From Kineosporia babensis (GTDB taxonomy: Bacteria > Actinomycetota > Actinomycetes > Actinomycetales > Kineosporiaceae): 64,000 bases of DNA. Shown one piece after another: positions 33,791 through 41,427 of the stretch; position 1 is the stretch's first letter, and the number at the start of each line of letters is the position of its first letter. A program made the translations under genes and the position numbers. The notes beneath the pieces are model-generated. The model made no database searches, was not told the origin of the DNA, and worked only from the letters and a program-made list of their open reading frames with translations. The DNA lies in NCBI RefSeq assembly GCF_021129305.1, contig NZ_JAJOMB010000001.1, forward strand, positions 558,001-622,000, given 5' to 3'.

Positions 33791-35233
33791 TCAGCTCATC
33801 GGGAGAACCCGGGCGATCTTGATGTGCGAGGTCGAACTGCCCGCGGCCGGGTAGGCCACGCTGCCGTCCTTGTACTCCTTGAACGCCGTGTAGTTGTGGT
33901 CCTTGACCTTGATCGTCAGGGTCGAGCCGATGCTCGCGCCGGTGGAGCGGTTGAGAATCTTGGCCTTGGTGTTCGCACCGGAGCCCCAGCTCAGCAGCAT
34001 CCGGTTCTTGCCGTACTTGACCAGGTGCGGGTGCTGGCTGCTGACGCCCGGGCTGACCGTCTTGTTCGCCTTGCCGGTGGTGAAGCGGGACAGCTTCACC
34101 GAGTTGCCCTGGCTCCAGGCGTTCCAGTAGCCGGCCTTGGCCAGCACCAGGTCGCCGCCGAACAGGGTGCCGTCACACTTGCTCGCCGCGACCGTGCGGT
34201 ACGGGTTGGGCTGGGCGATCCGGCACTCGTTGTCGGTGGCGCAGGTCATCACGAACTTCTTCTTGGCCGGGTCGTAGACGATCCGCGAGTTCCAGGCGTG
34301 GCTGCAGCCCACGTCCACGCTCTTGGCCTTGACGATCTTGCCGGTGGAGGCGTTGACCACCTGCATCCGGTCGCCCTGGTGGATGTCCACGCAGTTGCCG
34401 TTCTTCACGGTGATCGCGGTGCCGAAGTAGGCCGCGTAGTTCTTGCCGTCGAAGGCCAGCCGACCGTGGTGCTGGTACCACCAGACGAAGCGGGCGCCGT
34501 TGCTGTAGCCCTTGCGCGAGCTGGTGAGGTTGGTGACCTGCTTGTCGAAGACGAGCTTGCCGCTGGTGTTGAACCGGATCAGGTGCATGGTGTTGCACGG
34601 GCTGGAGGTGCCGCCGCACAGCGGGCCGGTCCCGCACTGGCCCTTCTTGGTGATCAGCAGGGCGCCGCCCTTGGCGTCGGCCGCCACGTCCTGCAGGTCG
34701 ATCCCCTTGAAGCTGGTGGGCTTGCCGACCAGCTTGTCGTTGCAGCCCAGCTTGCCCAGGTAGACCTTCTCGTCGGTGCCGACCCAGGCCAGCCAGGACT
34801 GGCCGTTGGGGGCCGCCGCGATGGCCATCGGCAGCACCTCGGTGTCGCCCTCGGAGCCGTAGCCCTTGACCTTGGTCGGCAGCTTGACGTTGGTGACCTT
34901 GGTCTTGGCGGTCTTGGACGCCGTGCGTGAGCACTTGGCCGCGGCGGTGGCGACCGTGGTGGAGCTTTCGGAGCTCTCGACCACCTTGGCGCTCTGGACC
35001 TTCTCAGCCGCCCCGGAAGCCGCGTCGGCAGCGCTCGGTGCTTGATTGGCGGCGGAGTTCTGACTGGCGCTCGAGGCGGCCTTGACCTCGGCGGAGGTGC
35101 TGGAGCCGGCCGGCTGGCCGGAGGCCGACTGCAGCGCCACGGTGGTGCCGGCCACGGCCAGCGCCACCGCGCTGAGCCCGATGGTCAGCCGGCGCCAGGG
35201 CTTACCGCCGCCTGCGGTGGAGGGAGTACGCAT
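33791..35233 (-). CDS. secreted protein of unknown function, possible beta-propeller
   Basis: The 480-residue protein has a Sec signal peptide (basic KPWRR, hydrophobic LTIGLSAVALAVAGTTVAL). A low-complexity serine/alanine region follows to about residue 95, then a region rich in tryptophan, tyrosine and repeated beta-strand phrases (AIAAAPNGQSWLAWVG, HGRLAFDGKNYAAYF, HNYTAFKEYKDGSVAY). Ten or so cysteines suggest disulfides. The repeats look like propeller blades, but I do not recognise the family. It lies next to a secreted chitosanase gene with a similar upstream motif, so a role in polymer binding or use is possible. Confidence 0.75.
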   Translation of the reverse strand: MRTPSTAGGGKPWRRLTIGLSAVALAVAGTTVALQSASGQPAGSSTSAEVKAASSASQNSAANQAPSAADAASGAAEKVQSAKVVESSESSTTVATAAAKCSRTASKTAKTKVTNVKLPTKVKGYGSEGDTEVLPMAIAAAPNGQSWLAWVGTDEKVYLGKLGCNDKLVGKPTSFKGIDLQDVAADAKGGALLITKKGQCGTGPLCGGTSSPCNTMHLIRFNTSGKLVFDKQVTNLTSSRKGYSNGARFVWWYQHHGRLAFDGKNYAAYFGTAITVKNGNCVDIHQGDRMQVVNASTGKIVKAKSVDVGCSHAWNSRIVYDPAKKKFVMTCATDNECRIAQPNPYRTVAASKCDGTLFGGDLVLAKAGYWNAWSQGNSVKLSRFTTGKANKTVSPGVSSQHPHLVKYGKNRMLLSWGSGANTKAKILNRSTGASIGSTLTIKVKDHNYTAFKEYKDGSVAYPAAGSSTSHIKIARVLPMS

Positions 35234-35250
35234 GGCGGCATGATCTTGAG

Positions 35251-35290
35251 AGCAGCATTAAGCGCGGCTAGGCCCCTGCCTAAATCGGGG
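35251..35290 (-). promoter_or_regulatory. upstream element shared with the chitosanase gene
   Basis: TTAAGCG, 16 bases, then TAAATCGGGG (plus-strand reading) lies just upstream of the 480-residue secreted-protein gene. The same layout, TTAAGCG, 16 bases, TTAAGTCCGG, precedes the chitosanase gene. It could be a shared promoter class or regulator site. Confidence 0.4.
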
Positions 35291-35345
35291 CACTAACCCC
35301 AATCCAGACAGGAGCCTGACCGTAATCGATTGACTACCCGGCGCT

Positions 35346-36209
35346 TTAGAGGATTTCCCAGACCGGGTCGCCCTCGTACACCGTCCAGCGCAGCGGCGGA
35401 TCCAGGTCGAGGTTGCCCTCACGCAGGAACTTGCGCTGCTGGGTGTCCACCCGGCCGGTCTCGGAGTGCGCTTCCTCGGTCAGCATCGCGGCCTTGCGGG
35501 CGTCCAGAAACGCGTCCAGATAGGCGGTTTCGTCGCCGCCCTGCGACGGCGGGGTGGCGTTACGCAGGGCCGTGGCCCGGATGCCGCCGAAACTCACCGG
35601 ATCATCGCCCGGCCCGTGCATGACCATGGCGTCGTAGTAGGCGAACTGCCCCAGCGCCCGCAGCCCGTCCTCCTTGGCCTGCGCAACCGCCGGATCGAAG
35701 TACACCCGATCGCGCTCCGAATCCTGCGCCGCCTGGAACTGCGGTTTGGCGGCCTCCGCCTTCCAGGCCCGGATGTAGGCGTCGCCCAGGCCTTCCGTGG
35801 AGTCCGAACCGTTGACCGCCCGCAGCGCCGGCAGGAACGGCTCCAGGCCGTTGCCCGGGTGCTCGTCGGTGTAGCGCTCGACCAGCTCGAGCATGTCGTA
35901 CGTGCCCGAGGTGAACCCGATGATGCCGCCGGTGAAGCCGCGGCCGTCGTCGATGTCCTCGATGTAGCCGTACTGCGCCCGCCAGTCCAGCGAAGAGTTC
36001 TCCGCCGTCGAGACGAGCTGCATCGCAATGTCCTTCTTCGCCGGCGAGTCCAGGTCTGCTGCAGCCTGGCTGCTCTCGCTCGGGGAGGCGGACGTCTTGG
36101 CGGGGTTGGCCTGGGCAGGGTTCACCACGGCGATGGCGACACCTGCGGCGAGCGCTGTTGCCGCCACACCACCGACCAGGACCCCGGCTTTTGCTCTCAG
36201 GGTGAGCAT
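35346..36209 (-). CDS. csn: secreted chitosanase, GH46
   Basis: The 287-residue protein has a signal peptide ending near PAQANPA and a short serine-rich linker. The GH46 domain begins KDIAMQLVSTAENSSLDWRAQYGYIEDIDDGRGFTGG, containing the catalytic glutamate (in STAENS) and aspartate (in EDIDDGRG) as in Streptomyces CsnN174. The rest, with GFTSGTYDML and the C-terminal PLRWTVYEGDPVWEIL, is complete. It hydrolyses chitosan outside the cell. It stands as its own transcription unit with a dyad in its promoter. Confidence 0.93.
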   Translation of the reverse strand: MLTLRAKAGVLVGGVAATALAAGVAIAVVNPAQANPAKTSASPSESSQAAADLDSPAKKDIAMQLVSTAENSSLDWRAQYGYIEDIDDGRGFTGGIIGFTSGTYDMLELVERYTDEHPGNGLEPFLPALRAVNGSDSTEGLGDAYIRAWKAEAAKPQFQAAQDSERDRVYFDPAVAQAKEDGLRALGQFAYYDAMVMHGPGDDPVSFGGIRATALRNATPPSQGGDETAYLDAFLDARKAAMLTEEAHSETGRVDTQQRKFLREGNLDLDPPLRWTVYEGDPVWEIL

Positions 36210-36269
36210 GCTTGGGTCTTCTCCTTCCGTTCCTTCAGGGGGAACGAAGGCCTCACGCTAGGCAGAGCT

Positions 36270-36302
36270 GACTTAAGCGGGGATGACTTTGCCCTTTAAG
36301 TC
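36270..36302 (-). promoter_or_regulatory. dyad in the chitosanase promoter
   Basis: GACTTAA and TTAAGTC are perfect 7-bp arms separated by 19 bases, about 60 bases upstream of the chitosanase start. The spacing could hold a regulator dimer across two turns, or the arms may be parts of -35 and -10 elements. Confidence 0.45.
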
Positions 36303-36366
36303 CGGTACATCCGGCTGAGGCGGGGCACCTGCCGTGGCCAAGACCTTCCTACCCCGCACCCTGGCA

Positions 36367-37194
36367 TCAGTTCAGCTCGACGTCGACCCCGCCGCTGAAT
36401 AGCGAATCGTGCAGTTCCAGCCGCGCCGGGGCAACCCCCTTGGGCAGGTCGAAGGCCACGACCCCCTTGACCTGATTGCCGGGATTGATCTCGGTGTAGA
36501 AGCTGTTCGAGTCGTCCAGGTACAGGGACGCCGTGTCGTCAGCGCTGAACTCCCGATCCTTGGCGTCGTACAGAGTCTGGGCCATCGACGAGAACGCCCG
36601 AGGTTCGTCCCCGACGTTCTCGACAGTGATGTTGATCAGCACGAACTGCCCTTGGGCCTCGACACTCAGGAACTCCCCGCCGACCTTCTTGACCCCTTTG
36701 CGGACCTTGGTCACGGTGAACTCGAACTTGCCGTCGCGGACCGGGTCGCCGATGCCTGGAGCGGAAGTGTCAGCAGCGCCCGAGCCACCGACCTTCTCTA
36801 CGCCGGCCTTCGCGCCTTCCTCGGCCTTCCTGTCTGCGCCAGCCTTCTTGTCTACGGCTGCTTCGGACGGGTTGCCAGCGGCGGATGCGGTGCCCGCGTC
36901 GTCCTCAACAGGCTCGTTCGCTACCGAAACACCAACGATGACAACCAGAACCGCTGCTCCAGCCAGAAGCCAGCCTCGCCTACGACGCCGCTTGGGCGGC
37001 GGTCCCCAATACTGCTGCCCTTGAGGCGGACCTTGCGGCGGGCCCCACTGTCCTTGCGCTGGCGGGCTTTGCGGTGGCCCCCACTGGCCTTGCACCGGCG
37101 GAGCTTGCTGCGGAACCCACTGCTGCGGCGCTCCTTGCTGGTCGTGCGCTCCTTGCGGTGGGCCCCACTGACCCGACTGCTGTTGATTCGACAT
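36367..37194 (-). CDS. DUF4352 membrane-anchored protein with a Q/P/W-rich cytoplasmic tail
   Basis: The 275-residue protein starts MSNQQQSGQWGPPQG. Its first 75 residues are a repeat region of WGPPQ-type units, followed by a basic stop-transfer KRRRRRG and one membrane helix (WLLAGAAVLVVIVGVSV). An acidic/alanine linker leads to a DUF4352 beta domain (FEFTVTKVRKGVKKVGG, QGQFVLINITVENVGDEPRAF, GVVAFDLPKGVAPARLELHD). DUF4352 domains are extracellular and often act as chaperone-like or lipoprotein partners; the function here is unknown. Codon bias is weaker than in neighbours. Confidence 0.82.
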   Translation of the reverse strand: MSNQQQSGQWGPPQGAHDQQGAPQQWVPQQAPPVQGQWGPPQSPPAQGQWGPPQGPPQGQQYWGPPPKRRRRRGWLLAGAAVLVVIVGVSVANEPVEDDAGTASAAGNPSEAAVDKKAGADRKAEEGAKAGVEKVGGSGAADTSAPGIGDPVRDGKFEFTVTKVRKGVKKVGGEFLSVEAQGQFVLINITVENVGDEPRAFSSMAQTLYDAKDREFSADDTASLYLDDSNSFYTEINPGNQVKGVVAFDLPKGVAPARLELHDSLFSGGVDVELN

Positions 37195-37497
37195 GCGCCA
37201 ACCCCCTGCTGTGCCGACGAGTTGGCTAACCATCGGGGACGTTCCAAAGATGTTGAAGCATGGAAGATCCAGCCCTCCCATCGGACGCGCGCGAAACGTT
37301 CATCGCGGCTCACCGATCAGCGCTGTGTCACGTCGCCAGTCCGCGGCCCGCCGAACGCAGGAACCTTGTAACGCCGATCGACACTGCCAGCTATCTACTT
37401 CGTTGCCTTACTGGCCGCTGGGCCAGACATCGATCTCGACCTCGTAGAAGGATCGCGTTCTGGGAGCGGCTCGACGAGCCCGAGATTCCATGAGTCC
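37195..37497. other. intergenic stretch without a supported gene
   Basis: Two overlapping frames exist (one 77 codons rightward from 37260, one leftward ending at 37408), but neither has a ribosome binding site, family motifs or the local codon bias. The base composition is less GC-extreme than in flanking genes, in line with foreign or decayed DNA next to the recombinase remnant. Confidence 0.5.
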
Positions 37498-37728
37498 AGA
37501 GCCAGGAAAAGCGATTGGCGTTATCGCGGTAGCCCACGAACGACTTCGGGTCAGCACGTAGCTGGCGGCCTGACCGAGCGCGAGATGGTCGACCAGTTCG
37601 GACGCAGGCGGATCAGCATCGCCCAGGACACGTACTTTCGGCGGCACCAGGCAAGACCCAAGGCCGCCAGCGCCCTGGGCCCGATCACCGATAAGCCCGA
37701 GATGCGCTCCTCTGCCCGGTGGGCATGA
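37498..37728 (+). pseudogene. C-terminal remnant of a tyrosine recombinase/integrase
   Basis: The frame ending TGA at 37726-37728 encodes GGLTEREMVDQFGRRRISIAQDTYFRR...RPKAASALG. This matches the last catalytic block of phage-type integrases, where a Gly-Leu-Thr-x-Arg-Glu helix precedes a (G)H-x-x-x-I-S-I-x-Q-D-x-Y segment holding the tyrosine nucleophile. The normally conserved Gly-His before it reads Phe-Gly-Arg, and no catalytic arginine or N-terminal domain is present upstream, so this is a decayed fragment. A tRNA gene, the usual integration target, lies 340 bases away. The left limit is approximate. Confidence 0.55.
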
Positions 37729-37735
37729 TGCCTGG

Positions 37736-37891
37736 ATGGAGATCGATTGGTGGGGCGTAGCCCTCGGTGTAGCCGGAATCGTTGCCGCACTGGTCCTCAT
37801 GCGCGTCGCACCCCGCAAGTACTGGGACGACAGTCGACCGAGGAAGGGTGACCCGGATCCCTACGACGATGTGAAGCGACGCCGCTACTAA
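37736..37891 (+). CDS. small membrane protein, unknown function
   Basis: This is a 51-residue frame: MEIDWWGVALGVAG, a hydrophobic helix to about residue 22, then a basic and tyrosine-rich cytoplasmic tail (APRKYWDDSRPRKGDPDPYDDVKRRRY). The inside-positive tail after one helix is the usual topology for a small membrane peptide. There is no strong Shine-Dalgarno. It starts eight bases after the recombinase remnant, so it may be part of the same old element. Confidence 0.5.
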   Translation: MEIDWWGVALGVAGIVAALVLMRVAPRKYWDDSRPRKGDPDPYDDVKRRRY

Positions 37892-38071
37892 CCCCAACAC
37901 TGGTCACACGGAGCAACAACCCAACTGGCGTAATCCTCAAAGAGGTTCGCCGAACTATCTGGGTCCAATATGGCTCGGTCCGACTCCAGGTCCTCGCACC
38001 CGCCAAACGCAACCGGCCCCGATCGATGCGTTTCCGCAGATCAGGGCCGGTGGCGTCGCTGTCTCAACGAG

Positions 38072-38144
38072 TGCGCCCGAAGGGATTCGAACCCCTAACC
38101 TTTTGATCCGTAGTCAAATGCTCTATCCGTTGAGCTACGGGCGC
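38072..38144 (-). tRNA. tRNA-Arg (anticodon ACG)
   Basis: The minus strand folds into a complete cloverleaf: acceptor GCGCCCG/CGGGCGC, D-arm GCTC...GAGC, anticodon stem TTTGA/TCAAA with loop CTACGGA (anticodon ACG), variable AGGTT, and T-arm with TTCGAAT. The discriminator base is A, and CCA is not encoded. It reads CGU and, as inosine-34, CGC and CGA arginine codons. Its 3' half is a typical integrase attachment site, of interest because of the recombinase remnant nearby. Confidence 0.97.
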
Positions 38145-38274
38145 TTGCTCTTCCCTGTACCGAGGCGAGCGATGACTACCTTAGCGGTTCCGGCGCCCAA
38201 GTACGAAATCGTTGAACGCCGGGTGGACGGATGGGTCCATATCGCCTTGGCCGTCACTCTGTGCTGGGCAGGCA

Positions 38275-39705
38275 TCACCGGTTCTGCCAGGACTCGCAGG
38301 CCCAGCCGTCGCCGTCGGAGTCCAGGTTGTAGATGTCGCGGCCCACCACCCGGGCCGGCACGGCGAGGTAGGCCGGGCCGTCGCCGCCGCTGGAGAGGCA
38401 GTCGACGTCGGAGGCGATGGGCACGCAGCTGCCGGCGTAGTTGGGGTCGCACTGCCAGGGGGTATTGCGGTTGGGGCGGGGGTCGGGCTTGCGGTGGCGG
38501 CCTCGGCGGTCGTACTCGCCGTCGTCCTTGGTGGACTTGGACGACTTCGAGTCCCTGGCCGACGAAGACGAGGAGGACTCCTTGCTGGCCTTGGACCACA
38601 CCGGGTTGGGGCTGGCCAGGGTTGAGGTGGTGATGGTGGTTCGGGGGCGCTCGGCGCCTGCCTTGGGCTCGGTCGGCTTGGCGGTGGATTCGGCCTGGGC
38701 CTTGAGTTCGGCCTTGGTGGCTTCGGGGGACGGGGTTTCGGCCTTGTGCTTCCCAGCGGGGGTTTTAGAAGCAGAGGACGTGGGGGGCGCCTTGGGCTTT
38801 GGGGCGGCGGTTACGAGGGTGCCGCTGGGGCCCTTCTGGCCCACCAGGAGGGGCGGGTCGGCGAGGGTGACTTGGGCGTTTGAGGGGTCTACGGCTTGCA
38901 GGGCGGAGCGGCCTACGCCGAACCCGGCCACGCCGAGCAGGACGACCATGGGTAGGACGATCCGCTTCCGGGGCCAGTTGCGGCGCTCGGGGGTGCTGGG
39001 GATCGCACCGGTGTCGGTGGCGGGGAGGTCTGCCTCGATGAGGTCGCGGAACCGGCCGGGGTCGTTGGCGGCATGAGCGGGGATGCCTGCGCGGCGCGGT
39101 GGGCGACTCAGGGAGCCTAGATCGTGTTCTGCCACCTCCGGGCTGGCGGTAGGCCCGTAGAGCCGGTCCAGCCAGTCGGAGACGTCGGCGGGGGCCAGGG
39201 GTGCAGGTGGGGTGTTCGGCGGTGCGATGAGTGGCTCGCCGTGACGTCCCCCTGCGGGCAGGACGCCGGCGGGGAGGGAGTTCACGCCTACCCACGACTC
39301 GGAGGGCTCAGGGCGGGAGAGGTGCAGTCCGGCGTCGGGGGTGTCACCCTCCCCTGCCCAGCGGACGGCGCCGAACTCGTGGGCCGGGGGTTTGTCGTCC
39401 AACCCTGCCCACTGCCGCGCTACCTGTGCGGCCCGGGCTGCCTGGACCGCCGGGGGTTCTCCAACCACAACGTCAGCCGCACCCGACGGCGATCGGTGAC
39501 CCCGCACGTCCTTAAGCCACTCGGAGCCCTCAACGGCGCCGGCGACCTCGGAAGCCTCTGGGACGTCCCCCATTTGATCTTCGACGAAGTACCGCCACCC
39601 GAACGGCGCCGGGGGCCATTCCGGGTCTGGCTGCCACCCCCGTGGCGGCAGCCAGCCCTCCGGTGGCCGGGGCCATCCGGGCGGCGGGTTGAAACGTCGT
39701 TCCAC
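38275..39705 (-). CDS. membrane protein with N-terminal Pro/Trp repeat and C-terminal Excalibur-like domain
   Basis: The 476-residue protein begins VERRFNPPPGWPRPPEGWLPPRGWQPDPEWPP, a tryptophan-proline repeat typical of actinobacterial membrane proteins. A long acidic/proline cytoplasmic part follows. One membrane helix occurs near residue 255 (RIVLPMVVLLGVAGFGVG). The extracellular part is serine/lysine/threonine-rich and ends in a cysteine-containing module with IYNLDSDGDGWACESWQ, an Excalibur-type calcium-binding loop. GTG 39705 is preferred because it begins the repeat; ATG 39768 is an alternative. The function is unknown, perhaps at the cell wall. Confidence 0.78.
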   Translation of the reverse strand: MERRFNPPPGWPRPPEGWLPPRGWQPDPEWPPAPFGWRYFVEDQMGDVPEASEVAGAVEGSEWLKDVRGHRSPSGAADVVVGEPPAVQAARAAQVARQWAGLDDKPPAHEFGAVRWAGEGDTPDAGLHLSRPEPSESWVGVNSLPAGVLPAGGRHGEPLIAPPNTPPAPLAPADVSDWLDRLYGPTASPEVAEHDLGSLSRPPRRAGIPAHAANDPGRFRDLIEADLPATDTGAIPSTPERRNWPRKRIVLPMVVLLGVAGFGVGRSALQAVDPSNAQVTLADPPLLVGQKGPSGTLVTAAPKPKAPPTSSASKTPAGKHKAETPSPEATKAELKAQAESTAKPTEPKAGAERPRTTITTSTLASPNPVWSKASKESSSSSSARDSKSSKSTKDDGEYDRRGRHRKPDPRPNRNTPWQCDPNYAGSCVPIASDVDCLSSGGDGPAYLAVPARVVGRDIYNLDSDGDGWACESWQNR

Positions 39706-39819
39706 AAAAGAAAGGTACGAACTGGACACGCCGGGCGCAGTGCTCCATCGGGAAGAGCAACCTTTCACCTAGGGCTACACCGGGCCGTTCGACCCATGCA
39801 CCCCTGAAGGCCCGGCAAA

Positions 39820-39859
39820 CGACGAACGGCCCGGGGAAGCGTCCCCAGGCCGTTCGTCG
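39820..39859 (-). terminator. terminator of dctA
   Basis: CGACGAACGGCC and GGCCGTTCGTCG form a 12-bp stem around an inner GGGGA/TCCCC hairpin, 20 bases past the dctA stop. Confidence 0.8.
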
Positions 39860-39879
39860 CCGGAAAATCAGACCGAAAA

Positions 39880-41262
39880 TCAGACCGCCGCGGGCGACTT
39901 CTCCTGATCGCCACTGGCCACCGCGGGAGCCGGGGCGTGGTCGTCAACCAGCGTGGTCTCGTCGAACGGGCTCTCGCCGCGGAAGGTGCGCAGCGCCTGC
40001 TCCTTGTCGAACTCGCCGACCCAGTGCCCGATCAGCACGGTGGCCACCGCGTTGCCGGCGAAGTTGGTGACCGCGCGAGCCTCGGACATGAACCGGTCGA
40101 TGCCGACGATCAGGCCGACACCGTCCAGCAGGTCAGGCCGGTGCGACTGCAGGCCACCGGCCAGCGTGGCCAGACCCGCACCGGTGACCCCCGCGGCGCC
40201 CTTCGAGGCGATGATCATGAAGCCCAGCAGCGAGACCTGCTCGCCGATGCTCAGCGGGTCGCCCAGCGCCTCGGCGATGAACAGCGAGGCCATGGTCAGG
40301 TAGATGGCCGTGCCGTCCAGGTTGAACGAGTAACCGGTGGGCACCGTGATGCCGACGACCGGCTTGGACACCCCGACGTGCTCCATCTTGGCGATCAGGC
40401 GGGGCAGCGCCGACTCGGACGAGGAGGTGCCGACGATCAGCAGGAACTCCCGGCCCAGGTACTTCAGCAGCGAGAAGATGTTCAGGCCGGTGACGCCCTT
40501 GAGCAGCGCACCCATGATCACGAACACGAACAGCGCACAGGTCACGTAGAACGCGATCATGATCCGGGCCAGGCTGACCAGGGCGTCCACCCCGGTCGCG
40601 CCGACCACCGCGGCGATCGCACCGAAGGCGCCGATCGGGGCCAGCCACATGATCATCGCCAGGATCCGGAAGACCAGCTTCTGGATCACGCTGATCGCGC
40701 CGAGCACCTTCTGCCCGGTCTCACCCATCTGCTGCACCGCGAAGCCGACCAGCAGGGCGACCAGCAGCGCCTGCAGGACCTGGCCCTCGGTCAGCGAGGA
40801 GACGATCGTGGTCGGGATGATCCCGAGGATGAAGTCGGTGGTGCTGGTGTGCTCGTCACCGGCCTGCTCGGCGCCGGAGCCCTCCAGGCCGGTCATGTCC
40901 AGACCGCTGCCCGGGTGCAGGAAGTTGCCGACCGCCAGGCCGATCGCCAGGGCCAGGGTGGACATCGCCAGGAAGTAGCCCAGGGCCAGCCCCCCGACCT
41001 TGCCGACCTTGGCGGCCTCCCGGATCGAGCCGACGCCCAGGACGATGGTGCAGAAGATGATCGGGCCGATCATCATCTTGATCAGCGCGACGAAGCCGGT
41101 TCCGAGCGGCTTCAGTTCCTTGCCGAGGTCGGGGGCGACCAGGCCGACGATCGCACCGAGGATCACGGCGGCGATGACCGACAGATAGAGGAAGTGCGTC
41201 CGGTCCTTGCGCTGCTTGGGAGCTGCTGGGCCGGGTGGCTGGGGGGTGTCGGTCTGGGACAT
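39880..41262 (-). CDS. dctA: C4-dicarboxylate/cation symporter
   Basis: The 460-residue protein is of the DAACS (glutamate/dicarboxylate) family. It has GTSSSESALPRLIAKME (first hairpin serine motif) and GYSFNLDGTAIYLTMASLFIAEA (second half signature), about eight membrane segments, and FAGNAVATVLIGHW near the end. It should import succinate, fumarate or malate with protons or sodium. The ATG follows CAGGAGGCGGCC. It is divergent from a CitA/DcuS-type sensor kinase and its response regulator, the usual control pair for dicarboxylate uptake. Confidence 0.93.
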   Translation of the reverse strand: MSQTDTPQPPGPAAPKQRKDRTHFLYLSVIAAVILGAIVGLVAPDLGKELKPLGTGFVALIKMMIGPIIFCTIVLGVGSIREAAKVGKVGGLALGYFLAMSTLALAIGLAVGNFLHPGSGLDMTGLEGSGAEQAGDEHTSTTDFILGIIPTTIVSSLTEGQVLQALLVALLVGFAVQQMGETGQKVLGAISVIQKLVFRILAMIMWLAPIGAFGAIAAVVGATGVDALVSLARIMIAFYVTCALFVFVIMGALLKGVTGLNIFSLLKYLGREFLLIVGTSSSESALPRLIAKMEHVGVSKPVVGITVPTGYSFNLDGTAIYLTMASLFIAEALGDPLSIGEQVSLLGFMIIASKGAAGVTGAGLATLAGGLQSHRPDLLDGVGLIVGIDRFMSEARAVTNFAGNAVATVLIGHWVGEFDKEQALRTFRGESPFDETTLVDDHAPAPAVASGDQEKSPAAV

Positions 41263-41427
41263 GGCCGCCTCCTGCGTCGTCGAGTGAGGTGTCTTTCACC
41301 TGCGCACGTCCACCTGCGGATCTGCGATCAGACCGTTGTGAACTGCGCCACTAGCGATGAGGGTGCCCGCCCATCGGGCGATGGTCGCGCTTTCGTTCAT
41401 TGAGTAAGGCGATGACATCGGCAGACT
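41263..41427. promoter_or_regulatory. divergent promoter region of dctA and the dicarboxylate two-component system
   Basis: About 165 bases separate the divergent starts. Short direct elements (CACCTGCG near 41297 and CCACCTGCGG near 41310) and a small dyad CATCG-GG-CGATG near 41374 could be response-regulator sites. None is long enough to be certain. Confidence 0.35.

Noticed and set aside
37260-37493. 77-codon frame upstream of the recombinase remnant
   Set aside because: It has no Shine-Dalgarno, no recognisable domain and no local codon bias; overlapping frames on the other strand are equally open.
38172-38633. Rightward frame starting MTTLAVPAPKYEIVERR after the tRNA
   Set aside because: The first 35 residues look plausible, but it then runs antisense through the Excalibur gene with arginine/proline low complexity.
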